A stretch of DNA of 64,000 nucleotides, from the NCBI RefSeq assembly GCF_022059845.1, contig NZ_CP091852.1, positions 186,001-250,000 on the forward strand, in the 5' to 3' direction. This DNA is from Terrirubrum flagellatum (GTDB lineage: Bacteria; Pseudomonadota; Alphaproteobacteria; Rhizobiales; Beijerinckiaceae). Under the pieces are notes generated by a model. That model ran no database searches. It worked only from the letters and a program-made list of their open reading frames with translations, and was not told where the DNA came from. The number at the start of each line of letters is the position of its first letter. Position 1 is the first letter of the stretch. Shown here in pieces: positions 15,318 through 24,107 of the stretch. The translations under genes and the position numbers were made by a program.

Positions 15318-16840
15318 CATCTGGCGGCGATGGCGCGACGATCGATGCCGCCGTCCTGCGCGCCGGACGATCGACCGTCTATGATCTCTTTCGCCAGACC
15401 GCGGAGCATGCGCCAGCTTCGATCGCCATTGAACATGGCGCATCGCACATTTCCTATGGCGAGCTGCTGCGCGATGTGAATCGGCTTGCTTTCGATTTGT
15501 CGCGGCGCGGCGATCGCGTCGCCGTCCTGTCGGAGAACAGACCGGAATATCTGAGGCTTCTTCTCGCGGCCGCCGCGATCGGCGCGATCGTCGCCTGCCA
15601 GAATGTGCGCCTCGCGCGCGCTGAGCTCCAGCATTGTGTCGCGCTCGCGGCGCCGAAGCTGATTTTCGTTTCCGCGCGCCATGCGGCGACGGCGGCGCAG
15701 CTTGATTGCGCCGACGCGTCCGTTCTCAATATCGCGGCGACGCCTGATGATGCGCCAGGCGCCGATCCGTTCACAGGCGATTCCTCGGTCGATCCGGAAG
15801 ATCCGCTGATCCTCATCTACACCAGCGGCACGACGGGATTGCCGAAAGGCGCGCTGATCAGCCATCGCGCCGAGATCGCGCGCATGGCGGTCGCGCACAT
15901 CGATCTCGGCGGACGCCGCGACGACGCGATGTTCGCCTGGGCGCCGATGTATCATATCGGCGGCGTCGATCAGGCGCTCGCCGCGCTGATGCTGGGCGGA
16001 ACGGTCGTGATCACCGACGGATTTCATGCGCCGCCTCTGATCGACGCCTTGTCGCGCCATCGTTTCGGCTGGCTGCTGCTGGTTCCCGGAATCATCGAGC
16101 CCGTTGTCGAGGAGCTGGAGCGCAGCGGCGTCGCGATCCGTGGCGTCTCTTCTGTTGGCTGCATGGCCGATCTTGTGCCGCCGGCGCTGATCGCGCGTGC
16201 GACGAAGGCGTTCAATGCGCCGTTCCTCAACAGCTTCGGCATGACCGAGACAGGTCTTGCGCCATTGTCCGGCGATCTCATCCTTGTTGGCGTCGCGCCG
16301 ATGAAGCTGTCGAAGCGGCTCAACACGCTCTGTGAATTCAAATTGATCGATGCGGAGGGCCGCGAAGTCGCGCCCGGAGAGGTCGGCGAGGGCGCGGTGC
16401 GCGGGCCGACTCTGTTCAGCGGCTACTGGAATGCGCCGGAGGCGACGGCGCGCGATTTCTCGAACGGCTTTTTTCGCATGGGCGATCTGTTCCGGCGAAC
16501 GCCTGATGGCGCGTATGATTTCGTCGATCGCGCCCGCTATCTCATCAAGTCGGGCGGCGAGAATATCTATCCCGCGGAGATCGAGCGCGTGCTGCTTGCC
16601 GATCCGCGCGTCTCCGACGCCATCGTGGTGCGCAAACCCGATGCGAAATGGGGTGAGGTCCCGGTCGCCTTCGTCGCACGTACAGATGACTCACTGGACG
16701 AAGCGGCGATCGAGACGCTCTGCCGTCGCGCGCTCGCAAGCTACAAGCGGCCGAAAGAGGTTCGCTTCGTTGCGTTCGCCGATTTCCCGCGCAGCACATC
16801 GGGAAAGATCGTGCGCAGCGAGATGGAAAAGCGGCTCTAG
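15314..16840 (+). CDS. AMP-forming acyl-CoA synthetase
   Basis: A 508-residue adenylate-forming enzyme that activates a carboxylic acid with ATP and CoA. The phosphate-binding motif YTSGTTGLPKGA lies near residues 173-184. The hinge and C-terminal domain are seen at KSGGENIYPAEIE, and the catalytic Lys is in STSGKIVRSE near the end. Length is normal for medium-chain, aromatic or cyclic acid ligases. It overlaps the hydratase gene by ATGA. It is the activating enzyme for this operon and complements the CoA-transferase in the first block. Substrate specificity cannot be deduced. Confidence 0.93.
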   Translation: MTSGGDGATIDAAVLRAGRSTVYDLFRQTAEHAPASIAIEHGASHISYGELLRDVNRLAFDLSRRGDRVAVLSENRPEYLRLLLAAAAIGAIVACQNVRLARAELQHCVALAAPKLIFVSARHAATAAQLDCADASVLNIAATPDDAPGADPFTGDSSVDPEDPLILIYTSGTTGLPKGALISHRAEIARMAVAHIDLGGRRDDAMFAWAPMYHIGGVDQALAALMLGGTVVITDGFHAPPLIDALSRHRFGWLLLVPGIIEPVVEELERSGVAIRGVSSVGCMADLVPPALIARATKAFNAPFLNSFGMTETGLAPLSGDLILVGVAPMKLSKRLNTLCEFKLIDAEGREVAPGEVGEGAVRGPTLFSGYWNAPEATARDFSNGFFRMGDLFRRTPDGAYDFVDRARYLIKSGGENIYPAEIERVLLADPRVSDAIVVRKPDAKWGEVPVAFVARTDDSLDEAAIETLCRRALASYKRPKEVRFVAFADFPRSTSGKIVRSEMEKRL

Positions 16841-16864
16841 AAATCTGGGATCAAGGAGGACATC

Positions 16865-17419
16865 ATGAGCAATTCATTGACGCTGGAGCGCCGCATCATG
16901 CGGCTTGAGGCGCGCGCCGAGATCGCGGAGATCATCGGCGCCTATTGCGTGTCATGCGATGATCGCGATGTTGACCGGTTGCGCTCGCTGTTCACCGAAG
17001 ACGCTGAAGTTCTCTCGAAGGATGGCGTGATGAAATCGTCCGGTCTCGACGCCATCATGACGATGTATGACGGCCGTTTCCGTGCGCTCGGACCGACATT
17101 TCACTGGACGCATGATCATGTCGTGAAGTTCGACGACAGCGATGATGACACTGCGACGGGATTCGTCACCGGCCATGCCGAATGCTTCCGCAACGGACAG
17201 ACGCTGGTCGCAGGACTGCGCTATGATGACATCTACCGGCGCATCGGCGGCGCGTGGAAATTCAAACGGCGCATGCTGAGCTTCCTCTATTATGTGCCGG
17301 TGCAGGAATATGCCGATGCGCTGGGCGACAAATTGCGCCAGCGCGCTTATGGAGACCGCCGCCCGGCGGACTTTCCGGAATCTCTGCCGAGCTGGGTCGC
17401 CGGCCGCTACGCGGCGTGA
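16865..17419 (+). CDS. SnoaL-like / nuclear transport factor 2-fold protein
   Basis: A 184-residue protein with a cone-shaped NTF2-like fold. It has an N-terminal helix with the segment IGAYCVSCDDRDVDRLRSLF, then ED-containing strands and a HWTHDHVV strand. Members include ring-hydroxylating dioxygenase beta-like proteins, steroid isomerases and polyketide cyclases. The ribosome site is strong (AAGGAGG at 16854-16860). It is last in the flavoprotein operon and could act as an isomerase or dehydratase on the same substrate. A role as the beta subunit of the Rieske oxygenase at 4188 cannot be excluded but is unlikely at this distance. Confidence 0.78.
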   Translation: MSNSLTLERRIMRLEARAEIAEIIGAYCVSCDDRDVDRLRSLFTEDAEVLSKDGVMKSSGLDAIMTMYDGRFRALGPTFHWTHDHVVKFDDSDDDTATGFVTGHAECFRNGQTLVAGLRYDDIYRRIGGAWKFKRRMLSFLYYVPVQEYADALGDKLRQRAYGDRRPADFPESLPSWVAGRYAA

Positions 17420-17426
17420 GCGTTCG

Positions 17427-19058
17427 TCAGCTCGCTTCGAGCATCTTCACGAGCATGAACTTCTGAATCTTGCTCGCGGACATCGGCCATTCCGTTACGA
17501 AGCGCACATCGCGCGGCACCTTGAAGCTCGCGATGCGCGGCCGGCAGAAAGCGATGATCTCGTCCGGCGTCGCTGCGGCGCCGGGCTTCAGTTCGACGAA
17601 AGCGACAGGCACTTCGGCGAGCCGCGCATCCGGCCGGCCGACAACCTGGCAAAGCTTCACCGCATCATGCAGCGAGACGATCGATTCGACCTCCTGCGCC
17701 GCGACATTTTCTCCGCCGACCTTGAGCATGTCCTTCAGGCGGCCATGGAACATGATGGTTCCTGATGCGTCGAGCGAACCCAGATCGCCGGTGTGGAACC
17801 AGCCGCCGCGCAGGGCCTGCGCAGTTTTCTCCGGGTCCTTGTAATAGCCTGACAGCAGGCTGAATCCGCGCACGGCGATCTGGCCGATTTCGTCGCTCGC
17901 CGCTTCATCACCATTCTCACGCAGGATACGCACTTCGAGGCCCGGCAATGGCCGCCCGAGCCGGCGCGTGCGCTCGTCGTAAGAGTCGTCGAGCGCGCTG
18001 GTGCAGACCGTGCCTGACGTCTCGGTCATGCCGAACGTTCCGACCTGGATCGTGTGCGGCATCGCCTTGCGCAGCGCTTCACGAAAGCTTTCCGGCTGCA
18101 CTGCGAGATTGCTGTTCATCACGCGCACGCGTGACAGATCGGTCTTTGCGAAGTCGGGGTGATAGATCATCTCGCCGATGAAAGTGCCGAAGCTGGGATA
18201 AGTGACTGTCGCGCGTTCGCGCTCCAGCATCGCGAGCGCTGTTCCCGCATCGAAATGGCTCATCGAGAGATAAGTCGCCTCGACGGAAAAGATCGCGCAG
18301 ATCGGGAAGATCGCGCCGATATGATACATCGGCAGCGGCGACCAGAAGACGTCGTCCTGCGTGATGGCGTAGCGGATGCTCAACGCCTGTCCGGTGCGGA
18401 TAACGGCTTCATGGCTGATGAGGCATCCCTTCGGATTGGATGTGGTGCCCGACGTATAGAGAATGAGGCCGACGTCGCGCACACTGACGGATCGGCGGCG
18501 CCGCAGCGCCTCTTCAGCGGAGCAGGAGTCCGCGAGCGCGTCGAACTGCGGGCGCGTCGTGAAACCCGGCGCCGCGCCTTCACCAACAAGAATGATCGAG
18601 CGCAATTCGGGCGCTTCGGCGAGCGCGAGAGGCTCGCCGTCCCGAGTTGTGGCGAGATCGGGAAAGGCTTCGTTGAGTCGCTCGACGAAATCGACCTTCT
18701 CGGCGACGCGCGTGGTGGTGATGAGAGCGACGAGATCGGCGTTCTTTGTGAGATAGCCCAGCTCGTGGCTGCGATAGCGCGCATTGACGGGCACGGCGAC
18801 GGCGCCGATCAGCGCCACGCCGAAGAAGGCTTCCGCGAATTCGATACAGCTTGGCAGCAGGAGCCCGACATGCTCGCCGGGCTTCACGCCGAGCGCGACA
18901 AGTCCCCGCGCCCAACGCGTCGCGCCCGCGGCCAATTCGGCATAGTTGCGCCGCTCGGTCGGGAAAACCAGAGCATCCTTGTCGGGCTGATGGGCCGCGG
19001 CTCTCAGCAGCATGTCGCCAAGGGTCGTGACGGCCGTGAAATCCCTGAAATCGAGCAT
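17427..19058 (-). CDS. AMP-forming acyl-CoA synthetase / ligase
   Basis: A 543-residue adenylate-forming ligase. The P-loop motif reads YTSGTTSNPKGC, the adenine-binding segment GTFGMTET, and the hinge KVGGENVAAQEVE. The C-terminal region ends in SASKIQKFML, where the usual catalytic Lys motif is present in modified form. The start is 19058 (MLDFRDFTAV), with GGAAGGG upstream. Longer in-frame starts at 19121 and 19151 would overlap the promoter at 19102-19131. It converges on the SnoaL-like gene. Together with the ligase at 15314, two different acid-activating enzymes flank one operon. Confidence 0.92.
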   Translation of the reverse strand: MLDFRDFTAVTTLGDMLLRAAAHQPDKDALVFPTERRNYAELAAGATRWARGLVALGVKPGEHVGLLLPSCIEFAEAFFGVALIGAVAVPVNARYRSHELGYLTKNADLVALITTTRVAEKVDFVERLNEAFPDLATTRDGEPLALAEAPELRSIILVGEGAAPGFTTRPQFDALADSCSAEEALRRRRSVSVRDVGLILYTSGTTSNPKGCLISHEAVIRTGQALSIRYAITQDDVFWSPLPMYHIGAIFPICAIFSVEATYLSMSHFDAGTALAMLERERATVTYPSFGTFIGEMIYHPDFAKTDLSRVRVMNSNLAVQPESFREALRKAMPHTIQVGTFGMTETSGTVCTSALDDSYDERTRRLGRPLPGLEVRILRENGDEAASDEIGQIAVRGFSLLSGYYKDPEKTAQALRGGWFHTGDLGSLDASGTIMFHGRLKDMLKVGGENVAAQEVESIVSLHDAVKLCQVVGRPDARLAEVPVAFVELKPGAAATPDEIIAFCRPRIASFKVPRDVRFVTEWPMSASKIQKFMLVKMLEAS

Positions 19059-19608
19059 CTGCCGGCCCTTCCACCCGCGTTGGCCGATTGCAGCCAACAT
19101 TATTGTATTTAAAGAGGCCATAAATATGCAATTTATTCGCGACCGAGGCAATTAGCTCTCAATCGCTCGTGCTGCGGACCTGCGCCGTGGCGGCGAATTT
19201 GAGCTCGCTTAGCGAAATTCCGCAAGGCGATAAAGCGCTTGCAGGAAAACGGCGGACTGAGGCGGGCGAGGTCGAAGTCTAATTCCCGGTCGCGTTCTTC
19301 GGCGCCGAAAAGCCATCGCGGCGCCTCGGTCAGATCAGTGACCAACCGATGAAGACGGCGACTGTGGCGGTTGGCCAGCCGTCCGATGAGCCTTATCGAG
19401 AAAGCCTATTGTATCCGGATGGATGGCATTGCGTATATATTAGAGTTAGGCTAACTTTCGATTGGGGATGGTTTCGGACCTGAAAGCCTGGACATCCGCA
19501 TATTCGCCAGCGGGAAACCCGCGGCAGGGCGCTCGATTGGGCGGCTCGCCGGTCCCTTGATCGCGCGAACGTCGATCGGTCGCCGGACATTGATCAGGGG
19601 AGGAATGG
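19059..19608. other. Divergent intergenic region between the ligase and the HAAT transporter
   Basis: About 550 bases with no convincing gene. It contains the ligase promoter (19102-19131) and, further along, TTGTAT at 19409-19414 and an AT-rich patch GCGTATATATTAGAGTT at 19431-19447, which may carry the transporter promoter. The middle part (19140-19390) is GC-rich and shows no domain in either strand. It could contain an untranslated leader or a decayed gene. Confidence 0.5.
19102..19131 (-). promoter_or_regulatory. Probable promoter of the minus-strand ligase
   Basis: On the minus strand TTGCAT (complement of 19126-19131) is followed after 18 bases by TACAAT (complement of 19102-19107). 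This good sigma-70 match gives a start near 19095 and a leader of about 37 bases to the ATG at 19058. Confidence 0.5.
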
Positions 19609-20742
19609 ATGACAGGCAGAAAGCTTGGCCGATGCGTGGCCGTCGCGGCGGCTCTCGTCGGTTCGACGATCCTCGCGCAGGCGGCCGACTACACCGTCGT
19701 GGTGCTACAGTCGCTCACCGGTCCCGCCGCCTTCATCGGCGCCCCGATCAAAGACGGGATGACGCTCGCCGCGGAAGAGATCAACGCCAGGCAGGAAATG
19801 GGCGCGGGCAACACGCTGAAGGTCATCGTCGCTGACGACGCAACTGACCGTGCGCAGACGCTGTCGCTCATCGCGCGCTACAACGCCGATCCGAACGTGC
19901 TGATGATTCTCGGGCCAACCAGCGGCTCGGTTGCGGTCGCCGGCGCCAACGCCGCGAATGATCTGAAAATCCCCGTCGTCACCACGACGAATTCGCGCGA
20001 TGTGCTGAAGAACGGTCCCTGGTCATTTATTTTGACGCAGCCGGCTGATGTGACGATTCCCTATATCGGCCGTTATGCGGTCGAGAAGCTCAAGGTGAAG
20101 AATTGCACGGTCATCGGCATTGCCGACAATGAAGCTTACGTCACGCTGCAGAAAACGTTCGAGGATTATATCAAGCAGGCCGGGGTGAAGATCGGCTCGG
20201 TCGAAGCGATCAAGCAGACCGATTCAGACTTCTCGGCAGTGAGCACCAAGGTCGCGAATGGCGATCAGGATTGCGTGTTCATTTCCGCGCCGGCGCCGCA
20301 GACTGCGAACATCATCATCCAGTTGAAGCAGGCGGGCCTCGATCCGAAAGTCAGCATTCTCGGGCATAATTCACTGGCCTCGCCGCAATTCGTGGAGAAG
20401 GGCGGGAAGGCCGTCGAAGGCGCCTACTTCATCGCGGACTGGGTGCCGGGCGGCTCGAGCGATTTCGGCAAGGCTTTCGCGCAGGCGTTTCAGGCGAAAT
20501 ACAAGTCAGAGGCCGATAACTGGGCGGCCGTCGGTTATGGCGGCATGCGCGTCGCGGCGGCGGCGCTGAAAGCCGCCGGAGCGAATCCGAGTCGCGACGC
20601 GGTGCGGCAGTCGCTCAGCGTGGTGAAGGGCGTTAAAGTCGTTGTCGGTCAGGGCGATTATTCCTTCGATGGCGAGCGCGTGCCGCGCCCCGGCATGAAT
20701 GTGCTCACGGTCAAGAACGGCCAGTTCGTTCTCGCGCCCTGA
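19609..20742 (+). CDS. HAAT-family ABC transporter substrate-binding protein
   Basis: A 377-residue periplasmic binding protein (Peripla_BP_6, LivK-like). An N-terminal Sec signal peptide covers about residues 1-25, with cleavage after AQA. The mature protein starts ADYTVVVLQSLTGPAAFIG, then has the GPTSGSVAVAGANAANDLKIP segment typical of the family. A ribosome site (GGGGAGGA) precedes the ATG at 19609. It begins a five-gene transporter operon (binding protein, two permeases, two ATPases). Such systems import branched-chain amino acids, but in catabolic islands they also import aromatic or short organic acids, which the surroundings favour. Confidence 0.93.
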   Translation: MTGRKLGRCVAVAAALVGSTILAQAADYTVVVLQSLTGPAAFIGAPIKDGMTLAAEEINARQEMGAGNTLKVIVADDATDRAQTLSLIARYNADPNVLMILGPTSGSVAVAGANAANDLKIPVVTTTNSRDVLKNGPWSFILTQPADVTIPYIGRYAVEKLKVKNCTVIGIADNEAYVTLQKTFEDYIKQAGVKIGSVEAIKQTDSDFSAVSTKVANGDQDCVFISAPAPQTANIIIQLKQAGLDPKVSILGHNSLASPQFVEKGGKAVEGAYFIADWVPGGSSDFGKAFAQAFQAKYKSEADNWAAVGYGGMRVAAAALKAAGANPSRDAVRQSLSVVKGVKVVVGQGDYSFDGERVPRPGMNVLTVKNGQFVLAP

Positions 20743-20837
20743 ATTCCGTTGTCGTCTTACGGCTGCGCCGGACGAATCCGCCCGGCGCGTGAATTCGAGA
20801 TGAAGTACGGACGCATGATCGCTGAGAACAGTTCGGC

Positions 20838-21734
20838 ATGATCGCGCAGCAGCTTCTGAACGGGCTGATCTCCGGCGCGGTCTATGCTCTCTTCGCTCTC
20901 GGCTTCACGCTTATCTTCGGCGTGCAGAAAGTGCTCAATCTCGCCCATGGCGGCGTGTTCATGGCCGGCGCCTTCATCGCCTATTACGCTGTCGTGATCG
21001 GATTGCCGTTCTGGGTCGGCTTTCTTCTCGCGGTCATCGCATCAGGCCTCATTGCGGTGCTCATCGACCTCATCGCATTCCGGCCGCTGCGCGCGCGCGG
21101 CCACGCGAATGCGGAATTCGCCGCCATCGTCGCCTCGATCGGCGTCGATCTCATTCTCATCAGCCTCGCGCAGAAACTGTCGAATACCAAAGTTCTGAGC
21201 TTTCCCTTCGGCACGTTTCCAGTTGAGTTCTTCCGCTTCTGGGGGCTCCGAATTTCGCTTCTGCAGATCACGATTCTCGCGACGCTGGCGATCCTGCTCC
21301 TTGGGCTCATCTACTATCTCCAGCGCACGACTTTCGGCCGGCAGATCCGCGCCGTGGCGATCAGCGAACGCGCCTCCGCATTGCTTGGCGTGAATTCGAC
21401 TGCGGTCTATTTCCAGACCTTCTTCATCGCCGGCGCCATGGCGGGAATAGCCGGCGTGCTGATTGGCCTGTCCTTCAATTCGATTCATTTTTTGATGGGC
21501 GAGCCTTACATGCTCCGCGCCTTCGTCGTGGTCGTGCTTGGCGGCCTCGGCAATCTTCCCGGCGCGGTATTCGCAAGCCTGCTGCTTGGCATGCTGCAGG
21601 CGATGACGGTGGCTTATCTGCCGCCCGGCCTGTCCGACACCATCATCTTCGCTATCCTGTTTATTGTGTTGCTGTTCTGGCCCAACGGGCTGTTCGGGGG
21701 ATCGCGCATCAGCGTCGGGGTCGGCCGGCAATGA
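20838..21734 (+). CDS. HAAT ABC transporter permease, LivH type
   Basis: A 298-residue inner membrane protein with about eight hydrophobic segments. The start MIAQQLLNGLISGAVYALFA is characteristic of LivH-like permeases, and GLGNLPGA near residue 235 belongs to the conserved cytoplasmic loop that contacts the ATPase. The ATG at 20838 has only a weak ribosome site. It overlaps the next permease by four bases (ATGA). Confidence 0.93.
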   Translation: MIAQQLLNGLISGAVYALFALGFTLIFGVQKVLNLAHGGVFMAGAFIAYYAVVIGLPFWVGFLLAVIASGLIAVLIDLIAFRPLRARGHANAEFAAIVASIGVDLILISLAQKLSNTKVLSFPFGTFPVEFFRFWGLRISLLQITILATLAILLLGLIYYLQRTTFGRQIRAVAISERASALLGVNSTAVYFQTFFIAGAMAGIAGVLIGLSFNSIHFLMGEPYMLRAFVVVVLGGLGNLPGAVFASLLLGMLQAMTVAYLPPGLSDTIIFAILFIVLLFWPNGLFGGSRISVGVGRQ

Positions 21735-22624
21735 TCGATCTTTTCCGCTCCTACCAGCCGGTTTTCGATTTCTTCCTGTTCAGCCTCGGCCTCGCCTACA
21801 GCCAGCAGGCAGCGCTGCGCGCCGGCGTGTTCTCCGTCGCGACGGCGGGCTTCTCGGCTCTCGGCGCCTATGCCTGCGCCATTCTGGTGAAGACTTACGG
21901 CGCGCCGCCATTCCTGGCGATCCTCATCGGCGCGCTCGTCGGCGGCGCTGCGGGCTGGATTTTGTCGGCGCCGCTGGCGCGCCTGCGCGGCGTCTACCAG
22001 GCGATCGCGACGCTCGCCTTCGGAGAAGTCATCATCTCGCTTGCGCTTTATGCCGAGCCGGTGACCGGCGGCGCGGTCGGCATCAACAGTATCCCGAAAT
22101 CGATCAGCACCTGGCACCTCCTGATTGTCATCGCCGCGGTCATGTATGTGATGCATGCGATCGGCCGCTCCGGCGTCGGCCGCAGTTTCGATGCGCTGCG
22201 GCAGGACGAGACGGTCGCCGCCTGCCTCGGCGTTTCGATTACCCGTTATCACGCGCTCGCCTTCGTCATCAGCGGCGTGATCGGCGGCCTGTTCGGCGCG
22301 ATGCAGAGCCTCTACGCTTACAATATCGAGCCGGGGCAATTCGGTTTCTCGCTGATGGTGTCGGTGCTGACGGCGATCGTGCTCGGCGGACGCAGCAGCC
22401 TGATCGGCCCCGTATTCGGCGCAGCGATTCTCACCATTCTGCCGGAGCTTGCGCGGCCGCTCGCCGAATATCGCCCGCTGGTGAATGGCGTGATCCTGAT
22501 CGGCGTCATCGTGTTTCTGCCGCAAGGCGTGGGCGATGCGATGATCGCCTATTTCCGCAGACGGCGAGATGCGGCGCGACGCGGCGTCAGCGTGGAGAAG
22601 CGCAGTGTCGTCGCTTCGGCTTGA
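21731..22624 (+). CDS. HAAT ABC transporter permease, LivM type
   Basis: A 297-residue inner membrane permease. It has multiple hydrophobic helices, the LivM-type segment LAYSQQAALRAGVFSVATAGFSA near the N-terminus, and a conserved loop GGRSSLIGPVFGA. It pairs with the LivH-like permease to form the channel. The start overlaps the previous gene (ATGA), and the 3' end overlaps the following ATPase gene by about 20 bases if the GTG at 22605 is its start. Confidence 0.92.
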   Translation: MIDLFRSYQPVFDFFLFSLGLAYSQQAALRAGVFSVATAGFSALGAYACAILVKTYGAPPFLAILIGALVGGAAGWILSAPLARLRGVYQAIATLAFGEVIISLALYAEPVTGGAVGINSIPKSISTWHLLIVIAAVMYVMHAIGRSGVGRSFDALRQDETVAACLGVSITRYHALAFVISGVIGGLFGAMQSLYAYNIEPGQFGFSLMVSVLTAIVLGGRSSLIGPVFGAAILTILPELARPLAEYRPLVNGVILIGVIVFLPQGVGDAMIAYFRRRRDAARRGVSVEKRSVVASA

Positions 22625-23369
22625 GAACGTCTCCAAACGCTTCGGTGGGCTGAAGGCGATCTCCGATCTCAGCATGAGCGTGCCGGAAGGCGTGATCACC
22701 GGCCTGATCGGGCCGAACGGCGCCGGCAAGAGCACGGTCGTCAATCTCATTACAGGCATTCTCAGCCTCTCCGAAGGTCAGATCATCATGGATGGGCGCT
22801 CGATCGGGGAAGCGCGGCCGGAAGAGGTCGTGCGGCTCGGCGTTGCGCGCACGTTCCAGAACATCCGGCTTCTGCCCGAAGCGACCGTGCTCGAAAATGT
22901 GATGATCGGATTTCATCGGCATGAAACGAGCTCGATCGTCGCCGGATTGCTTGGGCTTCCTGCGTCGCGAGCGGAGACGCGCGACTTCCAGGCGCGCAGC
23001 CACGATCTTCTCGCGCGCTTCAGGATGACGGAGTTTTCCGAAACGCCAGCGGGCGCACTTGCTTACGGTCATCAGCGTCGAGTCGAGATGATGCGCGCCG
23101 TCGCCAGCGCGCCGCGCATTCTCCTGCTCGATGAGCCTGTCGCCGGCATGAACGATGTCGAGGCCGACGAACTCGGCGAAATCTTCCGCTCTCTGGCGCG
23201 GAGCGGCATGGGGCTTTTGCTCATCGAGCACAACACGCGCTTCGTCTCGAAGCTGTGCGAGCATGTCTTCGTGCTCGACACCGGCCGATTGATCGCGCAG
23301 GGCGCTCCGGCGCAGGTGATGCGCGATCCAGCCGTCGTCGCGGCCTATCTCGGAACCGCCGTTCCATGA
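22605..23369 (+). CDS. HAAT ABC transporter ATP-binding protein, LivG type
   Basis: A 254-residue ATPase. Walker A is GPNGAGKST and Walker B is LLLDEPVAGM. The LivG-specific insertion is present (about 20 extra residues after the VARTFQNIRL block). The ABC signature is degenerate (LAYGHQRRVE instead of LSGGQ), as is common in LivG proteins. The start is the GTG at 22605 (SSLRLENVSKRFGG) with GGAGAAG upstream; an in-frame ATG at 22569 lies deeper inside the permease gene. The 3' end overlaps the second ATPase by ATGA. Confidence 0.92.
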   Translation: MSSLRLENVSKRFGGLKAISDLSMSVPEGVITGLIGPNGAGKSTVVNLITGILSLSEGQIIMDGRSIGEARPEEVVRLGVARTFQNIRLLPEATVLENVMIGFHRHETSSIVAGLLGLPASRAETRDFQARSHDLLARFRMTEFSETPAGALAYGHQRRVEMMRAVASAPRILLLDEPVAGMNDVEADELGEIFRSLARSGMGLLLIEHNTRFVSKLCEHVFVLDTGRLIAQGAPAQVMRDPAVVAAYLGTAVP

Positions 23370-24067
23370 TGCTGCGCGTCAGCCATCTGCGCGCCGCCTA
23401 TGATGGCATCGAAGCTCTGCGCGGCGTCGATCTCTCCATCGACGAAGGCGAGATGGTCGCGCTGATCGGGCCGAACGGCGCCGGCAAATCGACGCTGCTG
23501 AATTGCCTGAGCGGCGTGATCCGCAATCGCAAGGGATCGATCATCTTCGCCGGGCGCGAGATCGGCCGCATGGCGCCGTATGCGATCGCGCGCGCCGGGT
23601 TGCTGCAGGCGCCGGAGGGCCGGCAGATTCTCGGCGATATGACGGTGCTCGAAAATCTGCAGGTGGGAACGCTCGCTCTTGGGGGTCGTTCATCGCCCTA
23701 TGATCTCGACAAGGTGTTCCAGTTGTTTCCCGTGCTCCGCGAACGCGAGAACTTGCCCGCGCGCACCCTTTCAGGCGGGCAGCAGCAGATGCTGGCGATC
23801 GGGCGCGCGCTGATGGGCGGACCCCGCATGCTGCTTCTCGACGAGCCAAGTCTTGGGCTTTCGCCGCTGATCACCGACCAGGTGTTCAGCGTGCTCGGCG
23901 CGCTCAATCGCGACGGGCTCACCATCCTTCTTGTCGAGCAGAACGCCCATCGCGCGCTCGGCGCGACCACGCGCGCTTACATTCTGGAACAGGGCCGCGT
24001 CGCGATGGAAAGCGACAGTGAAAGCCTCGTGCGGGATCCGAAAGTGATCGAGCACTATCTCGGCTGA
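23366..24067 (+). CDS. HAAT ABC transporter ATP-binding protein, LivF type
   Basis: A 233-residue ATPase. It has Walker A GPNGAGKST, the signature LSGGQQQMLAIGRAL and Walker B LLLDEPSLGLSP. The size and the LLQAPEGRQILGDMTV block are typical of LivF. It begins at the ATG overlapping the LivG stop (23366). It completes the importer that starts at 19609. The gap of 40 bases to the following SDR gene suggests that the SDR is co-transcribed. Confidence 0.93.
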   Translation: MMLRVSHLRAAYDGIEALRGVDLSIDEGEMVALIGPNGAGKSTLLNCLSGVIRNRKGSIIFAGREIGRMAPYAIARAGLLQAPEGRQILGDMTVLENLQVGTLALGGRSSPYDLDKVFQLFPVLRERENLPARTLSGGQQQMLAIGRALMGGPRMLLLDEPSLGLSPLITDQVFSVLGALNRDGLTILLVEQNAHRALGATTRAYILEQGRVAMESDSESLVRDPKVIEHYLG

Positions 24068-24107
24068 TCCTCACCGCGCGATTTGCGTGCAGAAGGGAGA
24101 GCTCCCC

